Assembly: GCA_049688395.1 (NCBI GenBank)
Contig: JBAVKQ010000002.1
Location: 1-39,597, forward strand
Length of the DNA stretch: 39,597 nt
Reading direction: 5' to 3'
Source of the DNA: Prado023 sp049688395
GTDB lineage: Bacteria; Actinomycetota; Actinomycetes; S36-B12; CAIYMF01
Positions 1 to 9,283 of this stretch are shown in pieces. Under the pieces are notes generated by a model, which saw only the letters and a program-made list of their open reading frames with translations, was not told the origin of the DNA and searched no databases. The position numbers and the translations under genes were made by a program. Position 1 is the stretch's first letter. Every line of letters starts with the position of its first letter.

Positions 1-1245
1 GATCGCGGCCGATCCGCAGGCGGCCGCCACGCTGGCGCGGCGCTCGGTGCCCGGGTCGGCCCGCGTTCGGGCGGGGCGGTCCCACCCGGGCAGGCGACCC
101 TGTTCGACCGGCCACAGCAGCCGGACCACGCCGGCCACCCCGGCCAGGAACACCACGAAGTAGGGGATCGTCCACAGCCAGAAGCCGGGCCCCGGGACCG
201 CCTGGTCAGCGGCCACCCAGGTGACCGGCCGGTCCAGGCCGAGCAGGTGCGCGATGGCCACCATGCTGATCAGCACCGGCAGGTGCCACAGGTAGAGGGT
301 CATCGCGGTGAGGTTGACTGCGGTGGTCGCCGTCCAGGCCCGGGGCCGATCGGCCAGCCGGGCAAGGGCCGGGGCAATGGCCCCGACGGCGCCGGCCAGG
401 GCCAGGGCGTGCAGGGCCAGCACGAGGCTCGGCGGGGCCATGTTGCTGAAGGTCTCCCCGGGCAGGCCCACCATCGAGGTGGGGTAGGGGCCGGCCCCGG
501 TCAGTGCGAGGTTGGCCGCGACCGCGCCGGTCGCGGCGAGCAGGCCCCGCACGCCGCGCAGCAGCCCGTCGTCGAGCACCTGCCCCAACTGGGCGGCGAA
601 CGCCCAGACCAGCACGAAGTTGAGCAGGCCCAGAGCCGGGGGAAGGCCCAGGCCCAGACGTGCGATGTCCACGGCCAGCACCCCGGCGAGCAGCGCGACC
701 GGCCCGAGCAGCGGGTTGGCCCGGTGGGCGCGCACGGCCAGCGGGGTCAGGGCGCAGACCACCACGTAGACCCCGATGAACCACAGCAGTTGGGTGGCCA
801 GCCCGAGCAGCGGTGCCGACCAGTTCGCCGGCGCCACTGCGGAGATCAGGGCGCTGGCCGGGGCCATGATCAGCAGGTAGACCCAGACCGGCCGGAGCAG
901 CCGGGCCACCCGCCGCCAGAGCCAGGGTGCGTACGTGTCGCGTCCGGTGCGCCAGGACCGGGCATTGACCGCCCCACCGGCCACGAAGAACAGCGGCATG
1001 ATCTGCAGCGCCCAGGTCGCCCACGGCGCCCAGGGGTAGACGCTCAGGGTGTTGTTGACCACCGGGCCGTCGGGACGCCAGCCGACCAGGCCCATCGTGG
1101 CGTGGCCGAGGACCACCACGGCCAGCGCGGCAGCGCGCATCAGGTCAAGGACGCGGTCACGGTCCGCAGGCGTGGCTGCCACGGCACGCGCCACGGGAGG
1201 TGCCGGCGGGAACCGCATGGTGCGACCGTACCCGGCACCAGTCAT
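1..1245 (-). CDS. Acyltransferase 3 family membrane protein (3' end outside window)
   Basis: The minus frame stays open from an ATG at 1245 to the window edge (415 codons, no stop), so the C-terminus is missing. The N-terminal region reads RDRVLDLMRAAALAVVVLGH, the usual opening of acyltransferase-3 (PF01757) proteins with a conserved Arg and His in the first membrane helix. It is followed by LFFVAGGAVNARSW and a series of hydrophobic segments, about ten in all. Family members move acyl groups onto sugars, lipids or wall polymers at the cytoplasmic membrane; the substrate here cannot be told. A second in-frame ATG lies at 1218, closer to the conserved start, and neither start has a strong ribosome site. 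The gene begins 5 nt after the DsrE2-like gene stops, so it is probably translated from the same message, but its link to sulfur chemistry is unclear. Confidence 0.8.
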   Translation of the reverse strand, partial: MTGAGYGRTMRFPPAPPVARAVAATPADRDRVLDLMRAAALAVVVLGHATMGLVGWRPDGPVVNNTLSVYPWAPWATWALQIMPLFFVAGGAVNARSWRTGRDTYAPWLWRRVARLLRPVWVYLLIMAPASALISAVAPANWSAPLLGLATQLLWFIGVYVVVCALTPLAVRAHRANPLLGPVALLAGVLAVDIARLGLGLPPALGLLNFVLVWAFAAQLGQVLDDGLLRGVRGLLAATGAVAANLALTGAGPYPTSMVGLPGETFSNMAPPSLVLALHALALAGAVGAIAPALARLADRPRAWTATTAVNLTAMTLYLWHLPVLISMVAIAHLLGLDRPVTWVAADQAVPGPGFWLWTIPYFVVFLAGVAGVVRLLWPVEQGRLPGWDRPARTRADPGTERRASVAAACGSAAI

Positions 1246-1250
1246 GCGGC

Positions 1251-1769
1251 TCAGATGAACAGCAGTTGCGCCCCGTCGGTCATCTCGATGAAGTCGGTGG
1301 CGTTGATGATGTCCTCGACGCCCTCGTAGAGATCGTCCATGTCCACCTTGTTCATGTCCGCGCTCATCCGGCAGCCCCACAGGTGTCCGCCGGCACCCAC
1401 GATCTGGTCGAGGAAGTCGCGCACCGGCGGGATGTCCATCTCCTCGAGCTGGTCCTTGAGCATCTTGGTGGCCATGCCGGTCATGCCGGGCAGCGGCATG
1501 ACCGCCTGCGGGATGCGGAACTCCTTGCCCTTGACCGGGAAGTGCATCGCTGTGTTGCCCGCGGGGGAGAACTGCAGGGTGTCCATCCGGCTGTCGAGGA
1601 TCATGTCGAAGCCCCAGAAGGTGAAGAACAGGTGCGTCTCGATGCCCTCGCCGAGCGCGGCGTTGGCCAGCACCAGTGCCGGGTAGGCCATGTCCAGGTT
1701 GCCCTTGGAACAGATGATGACGAACTTGCGGTCGCTGTCGTCGGAGTCGAAGTTCGGGATGACGGTCAT
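1251..1769 (-). CDS. DsrE/DsrF/DrsH-like (DsrE2-type) sulfur carrier protein
   Basis: This 172-residue protein belongs to the DsrE/F/H-like superfamily, DrsE_2 subgroup. It has the N-terminal strand FVIICSKG with Cys20, the typical HLFFTFWGFDMI segment near residues 46-57, and WGCRMSADM with Cys133, the position that carries persulfide in related proteins. Family members shuttle sulfane sulfur between rhodaneses, TusA, DsrC/TusE and flavoprotein sulfide oxidoreductases. Unlike some DsrE2 proteins, no separate membrane anchor stands out. It lies 57 nt after the DsrC/TusE-like gene on the same strand and is the fifth gene of the operon. The ribosome site before 1769 is a weak purine-rich stretch (AGAAGAGAGA). 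The role as sulfur donor or acceptor for the adjacent DsrC-like protein is inferred from context. Confidence 0.85.
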   Translation of the reverse strand: MTVIPNFDSDDSDRKFVIICSKGNLDMAYPALVLANAALGEGIETHLFFTFWGFDMILDSRMDTLQFSPAGNTAMHFPVKGKEFRIPQAVMPLPGMTGMATKMLKDQLEEMDIPPVRDFLDQIVGAGGHLWGCRMSADMNKVDMDDLYEGVEDIINATDFIEMTDGAQLLFI

Positions 1770-1826
1770 GTGCGTGTCTCTCTTCTCAGTGGTCGGGTCA
1801 TCGATGCGGGTTTCGGCACCCGCGGG

Positions 1827-2141
1827 TCAGACGCAGCCCTTGGGCTTGGGGACGCCGGCGATGTAGGCCATCTTCTTGGCCGGCTTCTTCGGGAACAGCT
1901 GGAACTGCCGCTTGGTCGGCACGCCGCCGGCGTTCTGCACGCGCCGGGTGGTGGCGGTCTCGCCCTTCTCCTGGTAGTCCTCGCGCAGCCAGCGGATCAG
2001 GGCCCAGTGCTCGTCGGTCATCTCGACGTCGATGTTCTTCGCGAGTTCAGCGCCGATCTGCTCGCTCCACTCGTCGAACTCGGTGAGGAAGCCCTCCTCG
2101 TTGACCTGCACTTCGCTTCCGGCGATGGTGGCGGTTGCCAT
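1827..2141 (-). CDS. TusE/DsrC/DsvC family sulfur relay protein, single C-terminal cysteine
   Basis: This 104-residue protein has the standard DsrC/TusE length and fold signature. Its C-terminal swinging arm ends in AGVPKPKGCV, with the conserved penultimate Cys103 (CysA of DsrC). True DsrC proteins used by dissimilatory sulfite reductase have a second cysteine about eleven residues upstream. Here that place is Ala92, so no intramolecular disulfide or trisulfide can form and the protein is TusE-like. It could carry a persulfide on Cys103 and exchange it with the DsrE2-like neighbour. A ribosome site (AAGAGGGA) precedes the ATG at 2141, and the gene follows DUF1641 after 27 nt. No tusBCD or mnmA is visible here to show a role in tRNA thiolation. 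Confidence 0.88.
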   Translation of the reverse strand: MATATIAGSEVQVNEEGFLTEFDEWSEQIGAELAKNIDVEMTDEHWALIRWLREDYQEKGETATTRRVQNAGGVPTKRQFQLFPKKPAKKMAYIAGVPKPKGCV

Positions 2142-2168
2142 GGTCGTCCCTCTTACTCTCTGCGTTGC

Positions 2169-2876
2169 CTACCTGGTGGCGGTCGGCGGGTTCTCCGCGC
2201 CGACCGTGTGGAGCATGGACAGCACGCGGGACAACCCGCGGCGGGTCTGCGGGTCGCGCATCGACTTCAGCAGCGCGAAGGCCGAGGGTGGCTCGATCGC
2301 GGCCTCCTCGACGTCCTGGATCGTCAGGGCGGTCCGGTTGAGCAGGGCCATCACCTCGGGCTGGGTGAGCTCCTTGATCGCGTTGAGGATGGTGACCACG
2401 TTGTCGCCGAGAGCCTGGACATCGTCCTCGGAGAACGACGTGACGACCGTGTCGGCGATGGCCGCACCCTTGCGGGCGAACATGAAGTAGCCCTTCTCCT
2501 CGGCGGTCTGCATGACCTCGGTGAGCTTGGCCATGCCAGCCCCGCTGAGCGAGGTGACCTCGTGGCCGAGATCACTCGCGCTGCCCAGCTGGGCCAGCAG
2601 GCCCTCCAGCTGGGGCATCGCGCGCGCGGTGGTGCGGGCGAACCGGGTGGCGTCGTCGATGGTCACGTCGGGTTCGAGGGCCTGGAGCTCGCGGGTGGCG
2701 ACATCCATTGCCCCGCGGGAGACCGGGACGAGCGTCTGGACCAGTTCGGCCCACTGCTCGCGCGCGGCGTTGGCGGCCGCGACCTGCTCGGCCATCACGT
2801 CCAGCTGGGCGGCCATGGTCTCCAGCCGGGCCAGGATCGCGACGTTGGCGTCGATCGTGGTTGTGGAGTCGGTCAT
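2169..2876 (-). CDS. DUF1641 domain-containing protein
   Basis: This 235-residue, mostly helical protein matches DUF1641 (PF07849), known beside SQR-like flavoproteins and beside formate dehydrogenase genes (Bacillus YjgD type). Visible features are a predicted coiled-coil N-terminus (residues about 10-45, with LARLETMAAQLDVM) and a conserved central region, roughly LSGAGMAKLTEVMQTAEEKG to FSEDDVQALGDNV. No catalytic motif is apparent, and the biochemical role of the family is not established. The start ATG at 2876 shares one base with the stop of the upstream flavoprotein (TGATG), so translation is almost certainly coupled. It may be a partner or assembly subunit of the oxidoreductase; that is inference from conserved neighbourhood. 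Confidence 0.85.
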   Translation of the reverse strand: MTDSTTTIDANVAILARLETMAAQLDVMAEQVAAANAAREQWAELVQTLVPVSRGAMDVATRELQALEPDVTIDDATRFARTTARAMPQLEGLLAQLGSASDLGHEVTSLSGAGMAKLTEVMQTAEEKGYFMFARKGAAIADTVVTSFSEDDVQALGDNVVTILNAIKELTQPEVMALLNRTALTIQDVEEAAIEPPSAFALLKSMRDPQTRRGLSRVLSMLHTVGAENPPTATR

Positions 2877-4111
2877 CACAGGTCCTTGGTGTCCTTGCCG
2901 GCCATGGACATCAGTGCCGGTAGTGGCAGCTCCTTGCCCGGCAGCAGGATGTTCCAGTACATCCAGCGGAACATGACCTTGCCCCAGTGGTTCATCTCGG
3001 TCTCCTTCAGCAGCGAGAACGGGCCCACGCCGGGCAGCGGGTATTTGCCCGTCAGCGGTTCGGTCTCGTAGTTGAAGTCGATGAGCAGACCCTTGCCGTG
3101 GCCGGTCTCGATGAAGCAGTTGGCGTGCCCGTCGAAATGCTCGGTCATCTTCAGGCCCTGGATGTGGCGCATGAAGTTGTGCCCGAACAGATCGACTGCG
3201 AAGTGCGCCACGGAACCGGCCTTCGAGGCGGGGATGTCCGAGGCGTCGCCGAGCACGAAGATGTTGTCGTGGGCGTCGCAGAGCAGCGTCTGCTTGTCGA
3301 CGGGGACGTAGTTCAGGTCGTCGCCCAGCCCGGAGCGCGCGACGTAGTCCGCGCCCATGTTCACCGGGATCGTCACCAGCAGGTCGTAGGCGATCTCGCG
3401 CTCGTCGAAGGAGACCAGCTTCTTGGCCTCGGAGTCGATGCTCTCGATCATGAAGTCGCCCTCGAGGGCGATGTGCCGGTTGTCGAGCATGTCGCCCAGG
3501 TGCTTGCTGGCCACCGGCTTGGTGAACGCGCCCTCCAGCGGCGTGACGTAGACGATCTCGACCTTGTCGCGCATGCCCTGCTCGGTGAAGAAGGCCTCGG
3601 CCAGGAACGTGAACTCCAGTGGCGCGACTGGGCACTTGATCGGCATCTCGGTGATGTGCACGACCAGGCGGCCACCCTCCCAGGTGCGCAGCCTCTCGGC
3701 CAGCTTCGTGGCACCCTCGAAGGTGTAGAACTCGTGCACGTCGCCACCGAGGTCGTCGGCCATCCCGGGGGTCTCGTCGGGTCGGGGCGTGGTTCCGGTG
3801 GCGATGATCAGGTAGTCGTAGTCCAACTCGGTGCCGTCGACGAGCAGGACCTTGTTCTCCTCGGGCTCAACCTTGTCGATCTCACCCATCATTAGGTCGA
3901 CACCGGCCGGGATGAAGCGCTTCTTGGGCTTGATGACCTCGTCGGGGCGGTAGATGCCGAACGGGATGAACAGGTAGCCCGGCTGGTAGTAGTGCGTGTC
4001 GTCGGAGTCGACGACCGTGATGGTCCACTCCTCGCGCGGCAACTGCGGGCGCAGCTTGTTGACGGCCATGGTGCCAGCGGTGCCGGCGCCGAGGACGAGC
4101 AGCCTCTTCAT
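2876..4111 (-). CDS. Sulfide:quinone oxidoreductase-like FAD-dependent flavoprotein
   Basis: The 411-residue protein is an FAD/NAD(P)-binding disulfide oxidoreductase of the SQR/flavocytochrome c sulfide dehydrogenase group. The N-terminal dinucleotide fold is VLGAGTAGTMAV (residues 6-17), LIIATGTTPRPDE lies near 101-113, and the second FAD motif is FVLGDASDIPASKAGSVAHF (285-304). Three cysteines stand out: Cys160 in MPIKCPVAPLEF, Cys278, and Cys332 in GHANCFIETG. Cys160 and Cys332 are well placed for the redox-active pair of SQRs. The C-terminus (FRWMYWNILLPG, from about 381) is amphipathic and could sit on the membrane near quinone. The start at 4111 has a good AAGGAGAA site and overlaps the regulator stop by ATGA. 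The substrate may be sulfide, persulfide or polysulfide; quinone as acceptor is inferred from the family. Confidence 0.85.
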   Translation of the reverse strand: MKRLLVLGAGTAGTMAVNKLRPQLPREEWTITVVDSDDTHYYQPGYLFIPFGIYRPDEVIKPKKRFIPAGVDLMMGEIDKVEPEENKVLLVDGTELDYDYLIIATGTTPRPDETPGMADDLGGDVHEFYTFEGATKLAERLRTWEGGRLVVHITEMPIKCPVAPLEFTFLAEAFFTEQGMRDKVEIVYVTPLEGAFTKPVASKHLGDMLDNRHIALEGDFMIESIDSEAKKLVSFDEREIAYDLLVTIPVNMGADYVARSGLGDDLNYVPVDKQTLLCDAHDNIFVLGDASDIPASKAGSVAHFAVDLFGHNFMRHIQGLKMTEHFDGHANCFIETGHGKGLLIDFNYETEPLTGKYPLPGVGPFSLLKETEMNHWGKVMFRWMYWNILLPGKELPLPALMSMAGKDTKDL

Positions 4112-4920
4112 CTGTTCTCCTTCGTGGTGGCCACCGGGTTCGGGGCCGGGGTATTCGGGGGCAGGCTGTAGGGGGCAGGCGTCTGCGCAGCTGTGCGACT
4201 GGGGGCGGATGCGCGGGAGATCGCCGCGGCGATCCGGGGCAGGGCCGCGAGCACTCTCTGGCGGTCGGAATCGTCGAGGTGGTAGAGGTCGGGGTCCACC
4301 TCGGGGTCGAGGGCCGGGCTGACGCCACCGGCGAGCACCATGCCGACCAGGGCCGAACCGTGGCGGATGAATGCGCGCGCGCACTGGAAGCCCAGCGCCC
4401 CGGTGCGGAACTCGGGGGTGAGGTCCGGGTGGTCGGCCAGGTCGCGCCACTCGGCCACGCACTGGTCGAGCCCGCCGGGCTCGGCGGCATGCGCAGCGAA
4501 CCAGCCGCTCGGGTTCGTCACCTCGGTCAACGGCTGGCCGGCCATGTCGGTCACGACCATCATCACGCCGAGCAGGTCCGAGGCCACCTCGACGGCGGCG
4601 CCGGCGGCATCCTCGTTCATCGGGCGGTGATGGGCTGGCGGTGGGCTGGGGCTGGCGATCCCGGGTTCAGCCCCAGGTCCGGCGTCGCGGGCGTCGGGGC
4701 TCGTCGGCGCGTTGCTGGCGACAACGTGGGCGGGATCGGTTCCCGACGTGGCCAGCGCCTGGATGAGGTCGGCGGGGAACCGCCACGACCGGCCCACCCG
4801 GAGCGCGGGCAGGCGGCCGTCCTCGGCCATCCGGTACACGGTGGAGCGGTCGATGTGCAGCAGCTCCTGCACCTCGAGAGCGGTCAGCAGAGGCTTCTCG
4901 GGGCCTTGCGACGTCTGCAT
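4108..4920 (-). CDS. Excisionase-type HTH regulator with PocR-like sensory domain
   Basis: This predicted 270-residue regulator heads the sulfur operon. Residues about 11-57 form a MerR/excisionase-type winged HTH (LTALEVQELLHIDRSTVYRM, then GRLPALRVGRSWRFPADLI). A Pro/Ala-rich linker follows. From about residue 101 there is a PocR-like ligand domain: SDLLGVMMVVTDMAGQPLTEVT, GGLDQCVAEWRDL, a second Cys in LGFQCARAFI, and SALVGMVLAGGV. PocR-like domains in other regulators bind small ligands or metals through conserved cysteines. The stop overlaps the flavoprotein start (ATGA at 4111-4108). ATG 4920 was chosen because it sits just before the HTH; an in-frame ATG at 4947 would add nine residues, and neither has a clear ribosome site. 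It is likely autoregulatory, sensing sulfur or redox state, but the signal is unknown. Confidence 0.78.
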   Translation of the reverse strand: MQTSQGPEKPLLTALEVQELLHIDRSTVYRMAEDGRLPALRVGRSWRFPADLIQALATSGTDPAHVVASNAPTSPDARDAGPGAEPGIASPSPPPAHHRPMNEDAAGAAVEVASDLLGVMMVVTDMAGQPLTEVTNPSGWFAAHAAEPGGLDQCVAEWRDLADHPDLTPEFRTGALGFQCARAFIRHGSALVGMVLAGGVSPALDPEVDPDLYHLDDSDRQRVLAALPRIAAAISRASAPSRTAAQTPAPYSLPPNTPAPNPVATTKENR

Positions 4921-5091
4921 GACATGCAGGCTATGCCGAGGATGCATATGCGCTGTGGGCCGAAGGTCCCGATCCGGCAGGCCGGGTGGCCCCACTGTGC
5001 GCCGGCCCGTGGGCTGGCCTCCCGTGATCCATTCGCCTGCCCCGGGCCGGCCGGTCGCCGCCGACGCTTCGTAACACGCCGGTAACCTGCC
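4921..5091. promoter_or_regulatory. Divergent intergenic region between sulfur operon and ATP-grasp operon
   Basis: These 171 bases separate two divergently transcribed operons and should hold both promoters. The palindrome GCATATGC lies at 4944-4951, close to the regulator start. No convincing -35/-10 pair can be picked with confidence, and neither gene start has a strong ribosome site, so leaderless messages are possible. Confidence 0.4.
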
Positions 5092-6746
<1,655 letters not shown>

Positions 6747-6753
<7 letters not shown>

Positions 6754-7703
6754 GCCGGATCGCCGAGGCCATGTTCTGGATCGGTCGCTACGTGGAGCGG
6801 GCCGAGGTCACCACCCGGCTGCTGGTCGAGCACCACCAACTGCTCGTGCAGGACACCCGGCTGGACCCCACGATCGGGGCTCAGGCGTTGCTGGGCCCGT
6901 TGGGCCTGATGCCTGCAGACGGGCCGGACGGGTCGGACTCCGGTGCCCACGGCCAGCGGCCCGACAGCAGGCTGACACCCGCCCGCCTGGTCGACCTGGT
7001 GCTCGGTGATGCCAGCGGCCCCTCGACCATCCGGGGCAGCGTGGCCAGCGCCCGGGAGAACGCCCGCACGATCCGCGAGGTGCTGGCCGAGGACATGTTC
7101 GAGCGCCTGAACGCCACCCACCTGCGCCTGCAGGCCGGGGTCTCCACGGTCATCCCCGGGATCCCGCTGCGCGGCCTGCTCGACGAACTCGCTGTGGTCA
7201 ACGGCATCGTCGAGTGGCAGATGCCCCGCGACGAGGGGCTGGTGTTCCTGCGGCTCGGGGCCGCCCTGGAGCGCCTGGACATGACCTCCCGGATCCTGGA
7301 GATCGACCACGAACGGCTCTGGCCCCAGGCCGGTGCGGCCACCACGCTGCGTGCCGCTGGCGGGCTCAACCCGTTCCTGCGCACGCAGCGCGCGCTGTCC
7401 GGGGAGCAGGTGCGCGCCTTCCTCGTGCTCGATCCGACGTTCCCGCGCTCGATGCTGGGCAGCGCGGTACGCTCCGAGCGGATGGTCCGTCAGATGGGTC
7501 AGTACGTGAGCTCGCGACAGACCTCGACCCTGCTGCGCACGGTGGGCATCCTTCGCGCCGAGTTGGAGTTCGCCTCCGTGAACCCGACGCCGGCCGACCT
7601 GGAGCTGCTCAGCGAGCGCGGACGTGATGCCGCGTTCGAGGCCAGTGACGCGGTGGCGGTGGCGTTCTTCCGGCAGGCCGGCACGATCGTGTGGAGCCAT
7701 TGA
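6747..7703 (+). CDS. Alpha-E domain-containing protein (DUF403)
   Basis: The 318-residue, almost wholly helical protein matches the alpha-E (DUF403, PF04168) family. It opens with MLSRIAEAMFWIGRYVERAE, the signature of the family, and contains ASARENARTIREVLAEDMFE, where the conserved ARENAR stretch lies. The start is GTG 6747, inside the end of the ATP-grasp gene, and the stop shares a base with the next start (TGATG at 7701-7705). No catalytic residues are established for the family. Its near-constant pairing with circularly permuted ATP-grasp and transglutaminase-like genes suggests a shared peptide or amide modification pathway; this is a prediction from the comparative-genomics literature, not something shown by the sequence. 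Confidence 0.9.
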
Positions 7704-8554
7704 TGACCCAGCGACTGTCCGTCACGCACACCACGAGCCTGGCCTACGAGGGTGAGGTCCTGGCGTCGTTCAACGAGGCCCGGATGACGCCGTTGAGCAC
7801 CTCGGGGCAGCTGATGCTGCGCCATGACCTCAGCGTGCGCCCGCTGGCCCGCATCCACCGCTACACCGACTACTGGGGCACGGCTGTCGAGGCGTTCGAC
7901 GTGCACCTGGCACATCGGGCGCTGACCGTGACGAGCACGTCGGTGGTCGACACCGTGGAGAAGTGGCGGCCCGCGCCCGGGGCCAGCTGGGCGGACCTGT
8001 CCGCGGACGCGGTGGCCGATCGGTGGTGCGAGTTCCTCGAACTGGGCACGTTCGTCGACGATGCGCAGGCAGACCCGGCGCGCGCCGACCTGGTCGAGGC
8101 GTTGCGCCGCGCGGCCACGCCGGCAGCGGCCATCGAGTTGGCGATCGGGGCGGTGAGCGAGCGCATCGCCTACACCTCGGGAGCCACCCACGTGCACACC
8201 TCGGCGGGGGAGGCCTGGGCCGACGGTCGTGGGGTCTGCCAGGACTTCAGCCACAACTCGCTGTCGCTGTTGCGCGCGGTCGGCATCCCGGCCCGATACG
8301 TGAGCGGCTACATCCACAACGAGGACGCCGAGATCGGCGTGCCCGGGGTCGGTGAGAGCCATGCGTGGGTGGAGGCGTGGAACGGGGCGTGGGAGGCCCA
8401 CGACCCGACGAACGGCCGGCCGGTCGGGGCTGCGCACGTCGTCGTGGCACGCGGTCGGGACTACCGCGACGTGTCGCCGTTGACCGGCATCTACGCGGGG
8501 CCGCTGAGCCAGGACCCGCAGGTGGTGGTGGAGGTCACCCGGATGGTCCGTTGA
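7703..8554 (+). CDS. Transglutaminase-like cysteine protease family protein
   Basis: This 283-residue protein has an N-terminal bacterial transglutaminase-associated domain (LSVTHTTSLAYEGEV and on) and a transglutaminase core. The catalytic triad is visible: Cys179 in DGRGVCQDFSHN, His220 in GESHAWVEAW and Asp234 in AHDPTNGR. The core PARYVSGY strand lies between Cys and His. Such proteins cleave or transfer amide bonds, often as peptidases rather than cross-linking enzymes. The ATG at 7703 is preferred over an in-frame GTG at 7691 because it couples to the alpha-E stop by TGATG and begins at the conserved first strand. It completes the ATP-grasp/alpha-E operon, where it could hydrolyse the bond made by the ATP-grasp partner. 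No signal peptide is seen, so it is probably cytoplasmic. Confidence 0.9.
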   Translation: MTQRLSVTHTTSLAYEGEVLASFNEARMTPLSTSGQLMLRHDLSVRPLARIHRYTDYWGTAVEAFDVHLAHRALTVTSTSVVDTVEKWRPAPGASWADLSADAVADRWCEFLELGTFVDDAQADPARADLVEALRRAATPAAAIELAIGAVSERIAYTSGATHVHTSAGEAWADGRGVCQDFSHNSLSLLRAVGIPARYVSGYIHNEDAEIGVPGVGESHAWVEAWNGAWEAHDPTNGRPVGAAHVVVARGRDYRDVSPLTGIYAGPLSQDPQVVVEVTRMVR

Positions 8555-8583
8555 CCGCGTCGCTGCCAGCGACCCGGGCGCAA

Positions 8584-8599
8584 CCTACGTTCCCGTAGG
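8584..8599. promoter_or_regulatory. Perfect palindrome CCTACG-TTCC-CGTAGG before the PlsC-like gene
   Basis: Two perfect six-base arms surround a four-base centre and end 8 nt before the ATG at 8608. The form suits a dimeric repressor operator such as a TetR-family site. As RNA it would fold into a hairpin that hides the AGGAT ribosome site. Which of these applies is not known. Confidence 0.5.
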
Positions 8600-8607
8600 A
8601 TCCGGGG

Positions 8608-9186
8608 ATGGACAAGCGGACCATCGGCGCACGGGCGCTGCGCGCCAAGGGCTGGAAGACCGCCGGCGAGCCGCCCAGCGAGCCAGTCGTGGTCATGATC
8701 GCCGCACCGCACACGTCGGCGTGGGACTTCCCGCTGATGCTGTGGCTGTCGTGGGCCAGTGGCGTGGAGCCGATGTTCCTGGCCAAGAAGGAACTGTTCC
8801 GCGGGCCTCTGGGGCCGTTCATGCGAGGTGTCGGTGGGGTCGCCATCGACCGCAGCAACGCACAGGACGTCGTGGGGGACCTGGCCGCGAGGGCCGGCTC
8901 GGCCGAGCACTTCCAGCTGATCATCGCAGTGGAGGGCACCCGGTCCAAGAAGGAGTTCTGGAAGTCCGGGTTCTACCGGCTGGCTCAGCAGGCCGGGGTG
9001 CCGATGTGCCTGGGCTTCTGCGACGGTCCCACCAAGACCATCGGCTATGGCCCGGTCATGCACCCGTCCGGGGACATCGGCGCCGACATGGACCTGATCC
9101 GCGCGTTCTACGCCGACAAGCACGGCGTCAATCCCGAGGGCCGCACCGAGCCACGGCTGCGTGAGGAGTCCGACCCCACGGCCTGA
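8608..9186 (+). CDS. PlsC-like 1-acyl-glycerol-3-phosphate acyltransferase family protein
   Basis: The 192-residue protein is a short LPLAT/PlsC-type acyltransferase. Motif I is HTSAWD (His35, Asp40 of the HX4D catalytic motif), motif II-like residues are FRGPLGPFMRGVGG (64-77), and motif III is VEGTRS (Glu109, Gly110, Thr111, Arg112). These match enzymes that acylate lysophosphatidic acid or related lipids at the membrane face. It is shorter than typical PlsC (about 240 residues) and lacks an obvious N-terminal membrane helix, as in several actinobacterial and marine short homologues. It follows the transglutaminase gene by 53 nt, but the palindrome between them suggests separate control. 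The exact acyl acceptor is uncertain. Confidence 0.85.
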   Translation: MDKRTIGARALRAKGWKTAGEPPSEPVVVMIAAPHTSAWDFPLMLWLSWASGVEPMFLAKKELFRGPLGPFMRGVGGVAIDRSNAQDVVGDLAARAGSAEHFQLIIAVEGTRSKKEFWKSGFYRLAQQAGVPMCLGFCDGPTKTIGYGPVMHPSGDIGADMDLIRAFYADKHGVNPEGRTEPRLREESDPTA

Positions 9187-9283
9187 GCGGGCGTTTCAGC
9201 TGAAGTCTGCCGGGTCCGGCGCTGTGCGCCAGATCCTTGCTGTGCACTTGACTCATGGGGTGCTTGACCACGAGGCTTGCTCA

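Noticed and set aside
1200..3071. A 623-codon plus-strand frame across the sulfur operon
   Set aside because: It is antisense to four well-supported genes and has the low-complexity composition of a GC-rich mirror frame.
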